Source: Atrina japonica
Lineage: Eukaryota; Mollusca; Bivalvia; Pterioida; Pinnidae
NCBI GenBank assembly: GCA_030159075.1
Contig: BROG01000961.1
Span: 1 to 64,000 of the forward strand
Direction: 5' to 3'
Length of the DNA: 64,000 nucleotides
A model generated the notes under the pieces. The model was not told the DNA's origin, searched no databases, and saw only the letters and a program-made list of their open reading frames with translations. A program made the translations under genes and the position numbers. Below are positions 13,201 to 23,045 of the stretch, one piece after another. Numbering within the stretch: position 1 is the stretch's first letter; each line of letters begins with the position of its first letter.

Positions 13201-15998
13201 AAAGGCAAAGCAATATATTATCAACTTTAATTCGCGAGGGTATAGTGTAATGTGAATACACGTAGACCATGGTTGCACGTTAAAATAAGGATACCCCCGC
13301 CGAAGCTACAGGGGTAGCTCCAGCGTGTGTCAATGTCTTTCAGTAGTAAAGCCGCACGCTAACTCACCAATTACCGTACCGTATGTAGATGTTTCTACAG
13401 ATATTTATTATTTATTGCAGAGCTTCCCGGTTTTCTATAGATTTATGTTGTTGATGGGATCAGGGATGATTGCCATATTTGGAAGTTCAGCTGTTGGATT
13501 GTCTGGCGCAGGTCCTTTGGGCTGTTTGACGGCTGCTACCGTTGCTGCATACCGATGGAGACAGGAAAGAAAAAATGGCGAGCCTGTGAGTAAATATACC
13601 ATTTTTTATGAGAAAGACGTCACTGATTATCTTTTTTTTATTTATCTAATCAAATTTTGCTGCAGTCATAATGTAGTGATATAAACATTAGTCAATGCTA
13701 TTAGAATTATTCAGTACGATCATTATAGTTGCTAATACTGTATACCTGCAAATTTTCGTCCCTGCTTATCTTCGCCCTTTTACGACAGACAACATATTCA
13801 ATTTGCTCTGAATCACCATATTCGCATGAATGTCATATATTTCCGTGTTTCAATTATTAAGCTGGACAATTTTGCTTTTACTTTAAATTCGCCCTCTCAC
13901 CTGAGGGTGAAAATGACGAACATTAAACATGAGTGAAAATGACTAGGTATACAGTGGCAAAATATCATAGATTTGTTTTTGTTGCTAAAATGAGAATACA
14001 TATTGTATCCCACGGGGATCACAATAAATAATATCTCCCTCTTAGTTGCGCTAAACAGATTCATATAAAAGATTAAATAAATGACACTTTTATAAAATGA
14101 ACAGAGATTTGGGACCTGGTTCTTGCGAAGCAACTCTTTCGGCGAAACCTTGCTTATAGATGTTTATATAAGATAGATGTGAAATTGATATACATTTGTA
14201 TTTCTGATATGTTGATGAGAATGACATTGATTTGTCTTTTTTCAGGATGAGATCGCCAGTATAATGCTTTTAGCCTGGTTGATTGTTCAGCATTTTCTAT
14301 TTGGTCTTATCGGAGCTGCGGTAGACATATCACACATAAAACTAAATACTGCAGGTAAATGATTAATATTGTTTCTTTATAATCCTGAGAGGGGACATAT
14401 AGTATTTGGTCCAACAGTGTGTTCGTTTGTCTGTTTGAAACATTGTCTTTCGTCAAATAGTTTCTTTTCAAAGAGTTTTACAGTGAGAACTCTTAATCCT
14501 TTAACAATCCTTAATTGTTTTTAAGTATAACATTTTATGATTTGTGAAAATGTACATGCTCTTTTACTCAAAAGTAAACCACATAAAATGTTATCACGTG
14601 ATTTTGTATTTAAGGAAGAGGAAATTGATTGTTCTATAGAACTAGGTTACTGTGACCTAAACATATGACTGACTTTGATATTTATACTTCATCTAATTGT
14701 AACTTAAGGGCTTGGAATAGCGACGTTGTTCATTGGTCTGTGTGTACGAACCGTAGTCTCATTCACTTTGACGCTTGGAACTGGATTCAATATAAAAGAA
14801 AGAATATTTATATCAGCTACATGGCTGTCTAAGGCGACTGTTCAGGTAAGTCTTGTATTTTAAGGTATTTACATATACATGCTTTCCTTGTCAATTTAAA
14901 AAAGCTAAAAAGGTATAGTAAAAGTCTAAAAACGGTCAATTGGTCAATTGTTGTTTCTTGTAACTTTAGACCCAAAGAGTGTTATTGAAATATTATGTTT
15001 CATATGAAATTGAGCCCAGTAAACTATGAATCCTGAGCATAAAAACGATCTAGATCAAATGAAAAAATTAACATAAGACGAGAGAGAGAGAGAGAGAAAG
15101 AGAGAGAGATACAGAGAGAGACAGAGAGAGAGATTTCTACAAAACGTCTTAGATTTGGTCGTACGACTTAACTTACGATCTTAAATCATTTTACACAGAA
15201 TTATTACGACCAAAATGGTGATTATGATGGATTCATATACATGTGCAATATATAAGGCCCTTGGAGAACGTTAATATTGTTTTTGCTTCTCCTGATCCGC
15301 GAATTCAAACAACGATTTTGTCAGAAGTGAGAAAAACGTAAAAATGAAAACTCATGGAATTAAACCTTTAATCAGTATTATTAAATTTCTAAATTCATCA
15401 ATTCATCTTTGGTGATGTAACAACTACAGTCATAAATTATGGTTATTTGAAAACATTCGAAGGTGACACAGGACGTTTGTTAGGGCAGAAATGATGAAAT
15501 TGCACTAATGTTTGTTTCACATCAAATAACTATAATTTTATTACTTACGACGTTTTGATAAAAACAGATTTTTTATTTTTAAATTTGGTCTGGTTAAGTT
15601 TGACTTCGTGATCCCACGATGTTTGACTCATCATTTATGAATGTAGTTAATAAGGTTTAGATTAATATTATACACTACTTATACTGCCCAAACCCATTTT
15701 ATAACACATTTCTTTGTTTCTTCAGGCTGCAATAGGGGGACTGGCTCTGGACAAAGCAGTTGAAGAGGGAAACGAAAGCCTCATAAAAATGGGAACAGAC
15801 GTACTGACGATCGCAGTCTTGGCCATATTGATATGCGCACCTGTAGGAGCCACATTAATGGCGCTTTTAGGACCTAAATTTCTTGTCAAAGGAGATGAGG
15901 AAAGTGTTGATTGCCAAACCACAGACCAAGATAACAAAAATGACATTAAATTAAAAGATGTTACAGTGACCTGCGAAAACGGAAACTTAAAAAAATAA
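3499..15998 (+). CDS. SLC9B2-like: SLC9B-type sodium/proton antiporter (NHA2-like), 9 exons, 563 aa
   Basis: Predicted CPA2-family Na+(Li+)/H+ exchanger of organelle or plasma membranes. Coding exons are 3513-3963, 8132-8222, 8986-9168, 9753-9928, 11896-12002, 13421-13585, 14246-14354, 14709-14845 and 15726-15998. They total 1692 nt, every junction is GT-AG and all phases agree. The first ~90 residues are a hydrophilic tail. Transmembrane segments follow, with family signatures such as [11 protein letters not shown] (exon 3), [10 protein letters not shown] (exon 4) and the exon 8/9 junction [12 protein letters not shown]. Length fits human NHA2 (537 aa). The Arg of CVRTVVSF (residue 441) matches the conserved TM arginine. 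The usual Asp-Asp ion-binding pair is Asp-Asn here (residues 282-283). The start at 3513 is the first ATG after a splice acceptor at 3497-3498, so a 5'UTR exon lies upstream. AATAAA occurs at 16100. Introns are rich in retrozyme-like repeats. Confidence 0.93.
4840..5730 (-). mobile_element. RT retroelement fragment (C-terminal RT and 3' region)
   Basis: Minus-strand translation gives the RT segment with PMGTNC (about 5690-5660), an IDD-type active site with a frame break, then [30 protein letters not shown] and [10 protein letters not shown], followed by a 3' region ending near 4840. This RT type is widespread in invertebrates; I cannot place it firmly (Penelope-like is possible). It is 5'-truncated, with no endonuclease seen. 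Lies in SLC9B intron 1. Confidence 0.7.
6170..6430. repeat. Diverged tandem duplication, about 125-bp unit
   Basis: Two adjacent copies share gttagga/gtgaggatct, tacgtatctcttc, gaattcgcg and attttgcgagttgaaa. Lies in SLC9B intron 1. Confidence 0.6.
6588..6805 (-). mobile_element. tRNA-derived SINE
   Basis: Minus-strand head gagcggttagagcgttgcac (A-box-like) and gtgggtttgagtcccac (B-box-like), then a body with the complement of tgtacccgggaagagacc. Confidence 0.65.
7660..7990 (+). mobile_element. RT retroelement 3' fragment
   Basis: Sense-strand copy of the same family, starting in the FRKFYG-coding part and running into the 3' region (gatgcttactcctccatgac). Confidence 0.6.
8132..8222 (+). 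CDS. SLC9B2-like: SLC9B exon 2
   Basis: Enters with two bases of a split Gly codon and leaves with two bases of an Arg codon. Encodes [18 protein letters not shown] and DPKWSGVLR, matching the LLGML..G..LRN region of NHA proteins. Acceptor tttttcag, donor GTATGT. Confidence 0.9.
8297..8408. repeat. (AT)n microsatellite in SLC9B intron 2
   Basis: Long AT run with three TTTAT interruptions near 8377-8395. Confidence 0.95.
8611..8676. repeat. (GA)n microsatellite
   Basis: About 32 GA units in SLC9B intron 2. A shorter, broken GA tract lies at 15080-15134. Confidence 0.95.
8720..8895 (+). mobile_element. Retrozyme-like copy, truncated
   Basis: Hammerhead remnant at 8804-8849 with CTGATGA and GAAAC. 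The cleavage triplet is GTT and stem II is altered. Lies in SLC9B intron 2. Confidence 0.55.
8986..9168 (+). CDS. SLC9B2-like: SLC9B exon 3
   Basis: Encodes [18 protein letters not shown] and [18 protein letters not shown], among the most conserved NHA segments. The Glu of LAEA is kept. Acceptor ttttttag, donor GTTAGT. Confidence 0.93.
9190..9540 (+). mobile_element. Retrozyme-like copy, degenerate full unit
   Basis: Aligns along its length with the 351-bp unit (gagtccccaaaggta..., then ccttgcctgatacc). The hammerhead core is collapsed by a deletion at 9444-9474. Lies in SLC9B intron 3. Confidence 0.5.
9753..9928 (+). CDS. SLC9B2-like: SLC9B exon 4 with the ion-binding segment
   Basis: Encodes [20 protein letters not shown] and [14 protein letters not shown]. 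The Asp-Asn at 9871-9876 sits where NHA/NapA proteins carry Asp-Asp. Acceptor ttgtttcag, donor GTTTGT. Confidence 0.93.
10169..10230. repeat. (AT)n microsatellite
   Basis: About 31 AT units in SLC9B intron 4. Confidence 0.95.
11031..11076 (+). ncRNA. Hammerhead ribozyme-like motif
   Basis: Core CTGATGA and GAAA, with cleavage triplet GTC at 11068-11070. Stem I GCTCAA/TTGAGC is six perfect pairs, stem II GTC/GAC closes loop TAATT, and stem III ACGAT/ATCGT has no loop. The base pair nearest the core in stem II is A-A, which may reduce activity. Type I topology. Confidence 0.65.
11647..11690 (+). ncRNA. Hammerhead ribozyme-like motif
   Basis: Same layout as the copy at 11031: CTGATGA at 11653-11659, GAAA, GTC at 11682-11684. 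Stem I is GCTCAG/TTGAGC with one G-U pair, and stem III ACGA/TCGT is a perfect palindrome without a loop. Confidence 0.62.
11896..12002 (+). CDS. SLC9B2-like: SLC9B exon 5
   Basis: Encodes [20 protein letters not shown] and [11 protein letters not shown]. Acceptor ttttgcag, donor GTAAGT, ends in phase 0. Confidence 0.9.
12085..12720 (+). mobile_element. RT retroelement fragment
   Basis: Plus-strand copy in SLC9B intron 5. It begins with a small tandem duplication of the [16 protein letters not shown] piece (12130-12210), then covers the YISQ-like region and the 3' region to about 12720. Confidence 0.62.
13421..13585 (+). CDS. SLC9B2-like: SLC9B exon 6
   Basis: Fifty-five codons, phase 0 on both sides. 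Encodes [20 protein letters not shown] then [19 protein letters not shown], matching the family's SGGLC segment. Acceptor ttattgcag, donor GTGAGT. Confidence 0.91.
13741..13952. mobile_element. MITE-like repeat in SLC9B intron 6
   Basis: Ends gtatacctg/ctaggtatac are roughly inverted. The inner text (aaattttcgtccctgcttat, cgccctctcacctgagggtg) recurs in degraded form at 330-500 and inverted at 51655-51730. Confidence 0.5.
14246..14354 (+). CDS. SLC9B2-like: SLC9B exon 7
   Basis: Encodes [20 protein letters not shown] then LIGAAVDI, matching the FGLIGAEV segment. Ends with one base of a Gly codon. Acceptor tttttcag, donor GTAAAT. Confidence 0.92.
14709..14845 (+). CDS. SLC9B2-like: SLC9B exon 8
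   Basis: Encodes [19 protein letters not shown] and [10 protein letters not shown], with the conserved TM arginine and the W-x-x-K-A-T-V-Q signature. Acceptor acttaag, donor GTAAGT. Confidence 0.92.
15726..15998 (+). CDS. SLC9B2-like: SLC9B exon 9, C-terminus
   Basis: Encodes [15 protein letters not shown], a last hydrophobic segment ([20 protein letters not shown]) and a short charged tail, ending in TAA at 15996-15998. Confidence 0.93.
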   Translation, partial: AAIGGLALDKAVEEGNESLIKMGTDVLTIAVLAILICAPVGATLMALLGPKFLVKGDEESVDCQTTDQDNKNDIKLKDVTVTCENGNLKK

Positions 15999-16099
15999 TG
16001 ATGCAAAACCGTAAACATGAATTGAGAAAATAAGACTCTAAATCCAGAATCTTCATAATAGAAAAATATATAAACAGTGCATTTTGTAGTAAGACATAG

Positions 16100-16105
16100 A
16101 ATAAA
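16100..16105 (+). terminator. Polyadenylation signal AATAAA for SLC9B
   Basis: Canonical hexamer about 100 bp after the SLC9B stop codon. Another AATAAA lies near 16289, after the TCTA microsatellite. Which one is used cannot be told from sequence. Confidence 0.55.
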
Positions 16106-16140
16106 GTCTCAGACAATACTACACATTGTTTTGCATTGTT

Positions 16141-16156
16141 TATCTATCTATCTATC

Positions 16157-16187
<31 letters not shown>

Positions 16188-16197
16188 CTATCTATCG
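16141..16197. repeat. (TCTA)n microsatellite
   Basis: About 14 units in or just after the SLC9B 3'UTR, followed by (TCCA)-type text to 16250. Confidence 0.93.
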
Positions 16198-16879
16198 GTA
16201 TATTTTCTGGTGTCTATCCGTCCTTCCGTCCATCAATCCATCCATCCACCAGTTCATATATATGAATCTTTTTATATGAGTTTTGAATTGAATAAATTTA
16301 TGTTAATCCTTTGAACAAGTCTAGATCTGCCACTACGTTATACTACAATCTTAATCACAAAGGCAAGGAAACTGAAAAAAATCTGTCTTTAAAAAGATTA
16401 AAAATAAATAGTCTGTCTTGTTATCTACTGAAAATAAATAATCTGACCTGACAAAATTTGCAATGCTCTCCCAAAAAAGTTACATAACGCTTTGAGCAAC
16501 TTATAATTTAAGAATTATATCAAACAGAAACTTAAAATGCATCCATTTAATAAATTACGGTGTTAAATAATTCATTATATTCCAAATGTTTAATTTTATT
16601 TGTATCAATGCTACATTTCACTGAATATATGCCCAATGTCTGGTGAATTGAGTCACTATCATAGCCTCTCAGGATAGTTTCGACGTGTCATCATTTTCTT
16701 TTAACTCCACCATTTTATCAAAGAATCGCCTGATCGCTAATCAGTAATTGTACCATTTAATGATATTTTACACGGTGTCCGAAAATAGAAAACTACGTTA
16801 TAAATTCAAATTTATTCACTACACACTATCCGAGTGCCTGTAGGCCATATTTATATTAATCTTGACAAGTCCAGAAAAG

Positions 16880-17160
16880 CCAACTTTTAAGTTGGAAATT
16901 TAAAGAATAAAGTTGGAAAAGCCAAGAAAATAGTTGGAAATTCCAAGAAAAAAAATGGAAAAGCCAACTTTAAAGTTGGAAAAGTCAACTTTAAAGGTGG
17001 AAATTCCAAGAAAAAGGTTGGAAAAGCCAACCTTAAAGTTGACAAAACGAGAAAAAAGTTGGAAATTCCAAGAAAAAAGTTGGAAAAGCGAACCTTAAAG
17101 TTGGAAATTCTATGAAAAAAGTTGGAAAAGAAAAGTTGCAAAACGAGAAATTAAAAGAAG
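16880..17160. repeat. Minisatellite of aagttggaaa-type units
   Basis: Alternating ttggaaattccaagaaaa and ttggaaaagccaacttta-like units of roughly 17-18 bp. The minus-strand poly-Phe/Leu frame is produced by the repeat. ttggaaattccaa is palindromic. Confidence 0.85.
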
Positions 17161-17511
17161 GTGGCCCTAATAGCTTCCGTAGTCTATCTATCTATCCATT
17201 TAAAGCAATTCATTATTGATTTGCAGTTTACCAGTACTAAATTTACCTGTCAATGTAATTCATTAGTTCGTATTTCCGTTTTAGATGTTGTTTTGAGGTC
17301 ATTACTGCTAGTTTAACCACATGGAAATATAGATATCGAATGATGGAGCATTATGTCTTTGAACTTGTTATCTGTCTGTCCAATATCACCAGATTTGTAT
17401 ATGCATTCTGGACATTTGTACTTTGATATTATATATATATATCCAACTATATATGGCGATATGCGGGTTTATGGCGTATATATAACGATATGGAATATAT
17501 ATTATATATAT

Positions 17512-17643
17512 AGTTCACCCCCGAGGCCTTTTGTTTTCCGATTTTGGCTATCAAGAAATATCGAGGTTTACTATTTTTATGGTCGGGTTTGGACGTCTTT
17601 AATCCCTGGATGTCATATCCTGTTTATAACTCGGGGGTGAACT
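17512..17643. mobile_element. Short foldback element
   Basis: Fourteen-base perfect inverted ends agttcacccccgag (17512-17525) and ctcgggggtgaact (17630-17643) around about 100 bp. Confidence 0.5.
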
Positions 17644-18040
17644 CGTATATTTTGTCTATTGTTTAAGTTTGGACAAATTGTCAACGAGTAAACCGGTTAT
17701 GTACAATACATGTCGACTCCCAGATGATCCGATTGTAGCAATAGCCCGGAAAATTTCTAATATCAACTTTCACGTTTCGTTTTACTCGAGGTCGGTAATA
17801 CATTTTAAAATAAATCTACGTGTATTTTGACGTGTGGTAATTAATTTAATTTAGAATTTTTAAACTCTCATGACCGTGACATTACACTTTGATCATGACC
17901 TACCAGTCTATGACACTCGATAGCTAGTAGGCAGTGAATATCGTAAACAAGAAACGGCAAACAGTTTTACTGAACCTGTTTCTTCAGTGCTGTCATATGA
18001 GGGATTTAACATTATAAAACCATTTGTTCATCGTTGCGAT

Positions 18041-18130
18041 ATGCGGGTTTTCGTTACAAGAGGATTATATGGGAGGTGTTCTTCAAGAAAAGTAACGGAG
18101 GGAGTAACGGTGGTGAGCTATTGTGTCAAA
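18041..18130 (+). CDS. Speculative first exon for the SLC6 gene
   Basis: An ATG at 18041 opens 30 codons ending exactly in phase 0 before a strong donor GTAAGT at 18131, which would be compatible with the phase-0 acceptor at 25025. The encoded residues (start MRVFVTRGLYGRC) do not resemble known SLC6 N-termini, so this may be chance. Confidence 0.15.
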
Positions 18131-18514
18131 GTAAGTAGCCTGTTATTGTGAATAAATAATTTACTATAAAAAAAAACTATTTTCTGATAGAAATAAATAT
18201 GACCGTCACTATCTTCCGGATATCCTCGTTAGCTAGTAGGCAGTATATCGAACGAAAAGGTAAAATAATGAACATGATTTCTTCGCAATTGTTTTTCATC
18301 ATCGTTGATACTACAGTTAATGACTTTGTGTAACATCTATTTCTATGTCACTATTTATTCTATCCCGTTTAATCGCAATTGTTTTTCATTTTGAGACCAT
18401 TTTTATCAATTATCATGGACTTGGTTTATCAATTGGTACTTCTTCATTTTCACTCATAACATTTTTGTCGGATAATTTGCAGTCACAAACGTGGAAATAC
18501 TTAGTTTATCTATT

Positions 18515-18785
18515 AGAAAGCAGTGGGAATATAAAAATTTCAGATACCAAAGTATAAATCAATAGAATGTCCAGGACATAGATACAAATCCGTTAAAAAT
18601 AACAAACACGGACCTCTGGAAACCAAGAGGTGGGATCAGGTGCCATGGAGGAGTAAGCATCCCCTGTCGACCGGTCACACCCGCCGTGAGTCCACAGTCA
18701 AGACCAATGAAACAAGTGAGGAGTGTATCCTCGTCACAATTGGTACAGACGTATCAACAACCGCCAACAGGTTCTATGGAGGAGT
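18515..18785 (-). mobile_element. RT retroelement 3' fragment
   Basis: Minus-strand copy covering the 3' region (gtgggatcaggtgccatgga at about 18630) and a short coding stub. It ends abruptly at 18770-18785. Confidence 0.6.
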
Positions 18786-18884
18786 GCTCCCTTATGACCA
18801 CAACATTTAAATCTCATAAAAACAAAATATTTGGCTTTCAACCTATGACATTCAAAATCACGAGCCTGGCCTAGGAACACAGAT

Positions 18885-19060
18885 ACTTGATAAATTCATC
18901 GACCCCTAAAGCCTCATTTGGTCTCAACAATTTGAAAGAATAGTATATTCCACTGTCATAATTCAGGGGTGTATGATTTGAAATTAAACTATACAATGAT
19001 TTTAAGTTTAATTTTATCTTGTTCACTCCTGAAAAAGGATAGTAGACCATTCTATCTACT
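18885..19060. mobile_element. Foldback MITE, related to 46200
   Basis: Shares attcaggggtgtatgattt and a diverged left end (ttcatcgacccctaaagcct). The right end is poor. Confidence 0.45.
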
Positions 19061-19064
19061 GTAT

Positions 19065-19270
19065 AATTGCTTTTATTCGCGGTGATTTAATTTCGCTATA
19101 TCAGCGGTCATGGAAAATTCCGTGAAATTAAATACTCGTGAATATTATACCTTTCACTTATGGTATTAGAAAAACAATTCCTAACCTATCTTGCGCGACA
19201 TTTAATACCCGTGAATAAGATCAACTCAGAAAAACGTGAAATTTCCTCCCCGTGAAATTAAACAGCTGCG
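19065..19270. mobile_element. MITE-like repeat
   Basis: AT-rich element with recurring ccgtgaaattaaa and gcggtgatttaatttcgc blocks in inverted relation. No target duplication was confirmed. Confidence 0.35.
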
Positions 19271-19803
19271 TTATATTACCAACTGAATACTCAAACATGT
19301 GATGACAAGCAAGAACGATGGTTTTAGCATTAAACTCGTACAATGGTTTTAGCAATAATCATACATGTATTTTGATTGTCCTTGACTTTTGAATACAACT
19401 AAACAGACTAGATAGTTAATCACAAAGGCTGTATAGTTAATGTGTTATGTTTCGTAGCGTTCTATCCATTTAGAGAAATATCAAATCAAATGCAAATGAA
19501 AAGTTTTGTGTTATTACATGCTTGCGCCACTTAAAAGTAAAACAAAATTTGAAACACAATCACCAGCAAAGCAATATTTTTTAATCTTTATTACCCATAA
19601 TAATGTGTATATTTGTTATTAAATATTGATGATCAAAACTGTCCTTCACTATAGGAATAAAGGAATAAAATTATCGAACCACTGTGGAAAACGCAAAGCT
19701 ATTGTTTTACATTTCGTCGGAAAAAAGTATTCACACCGAGGAAATTGGGACAAATGTACAATATATGAAGACATTTTCATTAAAATATATCGAAAAATAC
19801 AGG

Positions 19804-19897
<94 letters not shown>
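19804..19897. repeat. (AT)n microsatellite
   Basis: About 47 AT units in the gap between SLC9B and SLC6. Confidence 0.95.
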
Positions 19898-19900
<3 letters not shown>

Positions 19901-20103
19901 TCTCCCCACTTACGCACACATAGACCATATACTGTGCACGACTTTAAAACCATCCTTATACACACATAAAGAATTAAGCTTATAATAACAATAAATATAC
20001 TAACAAAAATAATAATAAAGAGTGCTTGATTAAACCGAGACACGTTCTAAATGGTTAACATCAATCGTATCAAAATGTATTTTCTATTTTCATGGTGTTC
20101 AAT

Positions 20104-20817
20104 ACCGTGGCATAGAGGTAACACTAAAATATTTTTCTGTTACGTACGAACGACCAAAACATATATTACGTGCGCATGTTATAACTTTTACAGGCGAAGG
20201 TACTAGATTTGAGATTTTTTCCTTCTCCATGCCACCGTTTATATTCAGGATGTACAGGATACATGTCAAGCATGCAATAGCATTGTTCCCGATGAATAAT
20301 GACACTCTAGTACATGTATAAGTTTGTTAAAAAATGAGGTCACATACTCATATTTCTGAATGGTATCCATTTCTCCCATGTCTCTAAAATGTGTGTCTCT
20401 GAAACTTTTTATTGTGTTATTTAGATTGAGTTAAATGTCAGTCTATGTTTCTTAATAATTACCGTGGCATAGAGGTAACACTAAAATATTTTTCTGTTAC
20501 GTACGAACGACCAAAACATATATTACGTGCGCATGTTATAACTTTTACAGGCGAAGGTACTAGATTTGAGATTTTTTCCTTCTCCATGCCACCGTTTATA
20601 TTCAGGATGTACAGGATACATGTCAAGCATGCGATAGCATTGTTCCCGATGAATAATGACACTCTAGTACATGTATAAGTTTGTTAAAAAATGAGGTCAC
20701 ATACTCACATTTCTGAATGGTATCCATTTCTCCCATGTCTCTAAAATGTGTGTCTCTGAAAATTTTTTATTGTGTTATTTAGATTGAGTTAAATGTCAGT
20801 CTATGTTTTTTAATAAC
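20104..20817. repeat. Near-identical tandem duplication, 357-bp unit x 2
   Basis: accgtggcatagaggtaaca starts both copies, at 20104 and 20461. Only a handful of differences are seen (e.g. gcaatag/gcgatag). Both carry the same 67-residue minus-strand open frame, not recognised as a protein. No ribozyme core was found. Confidence 0.9.
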
Positions 20818-20941
20818 CCGCGCCATTGCACCTGAGTACATGAAAGCAGGAATGAACTTTTAAATTTCAGTTTAAGTATTTAAGTACCAAAGCGTATGAA
20901 AGCAGGAATTGTCTTCAGAATGGTAAGCGATTTTTTTTATC

Positions 20942-21080
20942 TTTTTGCCACACTCAACAGTTTTTTTCAGTTTAACAGTGGCAGCTAGTTTTAATGTGGA
21001 GGGGAGAAATTGCTATTACGTTAAAAGACCAACCTCCTTCCGCAAGATAATTGAAAAACTTTATGATAAAATCAGCGTGG
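20942..21080 (-). mobile_element. SINE remnant
   Basis: Body of the SINE family seen at 6588-6805 (cttccgcaag, aaaatcagcg) without a clear tRNA head. Confidence 0.4.
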
Positions 21081-21569
21081 GCTCCAACGGAGGTCGAAAA
21101 TGCTGAATAGAAGTGGGAAATATCATGGTTGCAAAGGCGATGCTTTTACCGTAGCAATTGGTAAGCAAACTTCAGTATCACTTTGTTATATTTATTGTAT
21201 AATGGTATGCACCTTATTATATCATGTTTCCTTACACGACGTTTAGTATTGGACATTGTATGTATTTAATGGTTCGACTCCACCAAGTAGATGTGGCTAT
21301 AGCTTTATCACCACTTACAGTGGCTCAGTTGGTAAGAGCTCTTGCCTCGTAAACGTTTTTTATAATCTTGACTGTTCCTTCCCTCGGTATAAGAACTGGA
21401 ACACTTTTGGATGAGAATTAAAAAAAAGAAACACCTAAAAAACCCAGTATTGGCATAAATGTAAAGTACAAGTCAAAATATGTATACGATCATCGCAAAG
21501 ATCAAGGGTTATGGCACTTCATGCATAGCTCGTTGCGTCTCCGTATCAGTAAAGAAAATTGACAGGAAT

Positions 21570-22445
21570 TAAAATATAAAACATTTTTAGATACCAAAGT
21601 ATAAATCAATAGAACGTCCAGGACATAGATACAAATCCGGTAAAAATTGACAAACACGGACCAAGAGGTGTGATTAGGTGCCATGGAGGAGCAATCATCC
21701 CCCGCCGACCGGCCACACCCGCCGCGAGTCCACAGCCAAGTCCAACGAAACACGCGAGGAGCGCACCTCGCCATAACCGGCACAGACGTCTCAACAACCG
21801 CCAACAAAAAGGCAACCCAACACCCCACCCAGCGAAACAGAGCAGTCGCAAACAAGACTATTACACCGACCGTAAAACCTCGGAACGTTGACATTAAACG
21901 CGGTTTTCGATATCCCTGTGTCAATAATTTGTCAGTGAGTAGTTTACCTCTGTATATGAAATCTTCACATGTTGTACGCGCCCTGGCATATCGGATCATT
22001 TGTGAAATATAAACTCCATATGCGGGTGACTGAGGGATATTACTACTTAAATGTGGAAAATTTACGATGGGAAAGCCGAAATCGTCGCGCTTGTCGCACA
22101 GCTCAGCCGCCAACCTCCCGCCCGTGTCCATATTAAGCGAAATGTCCAAGCATGAAGCGTGCGTGCCCGACCCCGCTGCATCTCCAATCTCCAGCTCGCT
22201 GGGACACATCGCACTGACACATGTATGAAAACTATCATCATCAATCGACAAACGTCGCCGACACATCCAAATGCCAAACCGAAGGACACCGCCAACCCCC
22301 CCCCACCCCGACTCAGCAGTCTCCGAACGAGGCCCGCCTCGCATGAACAAAGGAACAGGTCGACCAACAAAGGGGTACAACTAGTTCCCACAGGAACGCC
22401 GACAGTCTGCCGAAAGACCACGTATCCGAACATTACAAAAACAAT
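21570..22445 (-). mobile_element. RT retroelement fragment with A-to-G hypermutation
   Basis: Same span of the family as the 4840-5730 copy. Minus-strand translation shows the RT motif as PVGTSCTPLL, then [18 protein letters not shown] and [14 protein letters not shown]. Two blocks (about 21683-21890 and 22085-22400) are unusually GC-rich. They differ from the sister copy mainly by A-to-G on the coding strand; the 175 bp between them are near normal. Confidence 0.7.
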
Positions 22446-22917
22446 ATAAAAAAACAAACTAAGGCGAGTTTGATAATGCAGGGGCCCGTTTTGCGACCGG
22501 TCATAATTATTAGGTATAGTCCTAGGACCCTTTTACGACTTGCAACCATTTTCCAAAGACTTTGGCCTTGTGACCAACGGGTCCTGTCTATAAGAACACC
22601 CAGAAGAAGTGGTTAGAACTAAGTCATTGATGTCAGTATCCTAACTGATCTTTGTTAATGTAACATTTATATGTGTCTAGAAATCATCATTTTCTCATTT
22701 GAAAATACGTGAGTATTCCGCCAGACTTGAGTTAAAATTGATAAAACGGTCCTAAGTTTTGTTTTGGGTTGATTAATTAAAACTAACGACTTAGGACCTT
22801 TTAACAAAACGAGTCTAAATATACCATAACAGGTGTAACAAACTGCCTATCAATAAAAATTATCAAAGCTACAGTAATGAATGGAATCATGGAAGGTATT
22901 TTTTTTTATCTGTAAGT

Positions 22918-23045
22918 AATCTCAGATACCAAAGTATAAATCTTTAGGATGTACAGGATATAGATACAAATCTGGTAAAAGTGGACAAACACAGACCTCT
23001 GGAAACCAGGAAGTGGGATCAGGTGCCATGGAGGAGTAAGTAACC
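22918..23045 (-). mobile_element. RT retroelement 3' end fragment
   Basis: Short minus-strand copy of the terminal 3' region, beginning ctcagataccaaagtataaa and ending at gccatggaggagtaag. Confidence 0.6.

Noticed and set aside
20099..20305. Conserved 67-68-residue minus-strand frame in both duplicate copies as a gene
   Set aside because: The copies are almost identical at the DNA level throughout, so conservation of the frame is uninformative. No family is recognised.
21502..22380. 292-residue minus-strand frame taken as a host gene
   Set aside because: Its recognisable parts ([26 protein letters not shown]) belong to a dispersed RT retroelement. The long frame survives because A-to-G change removed stop codons.
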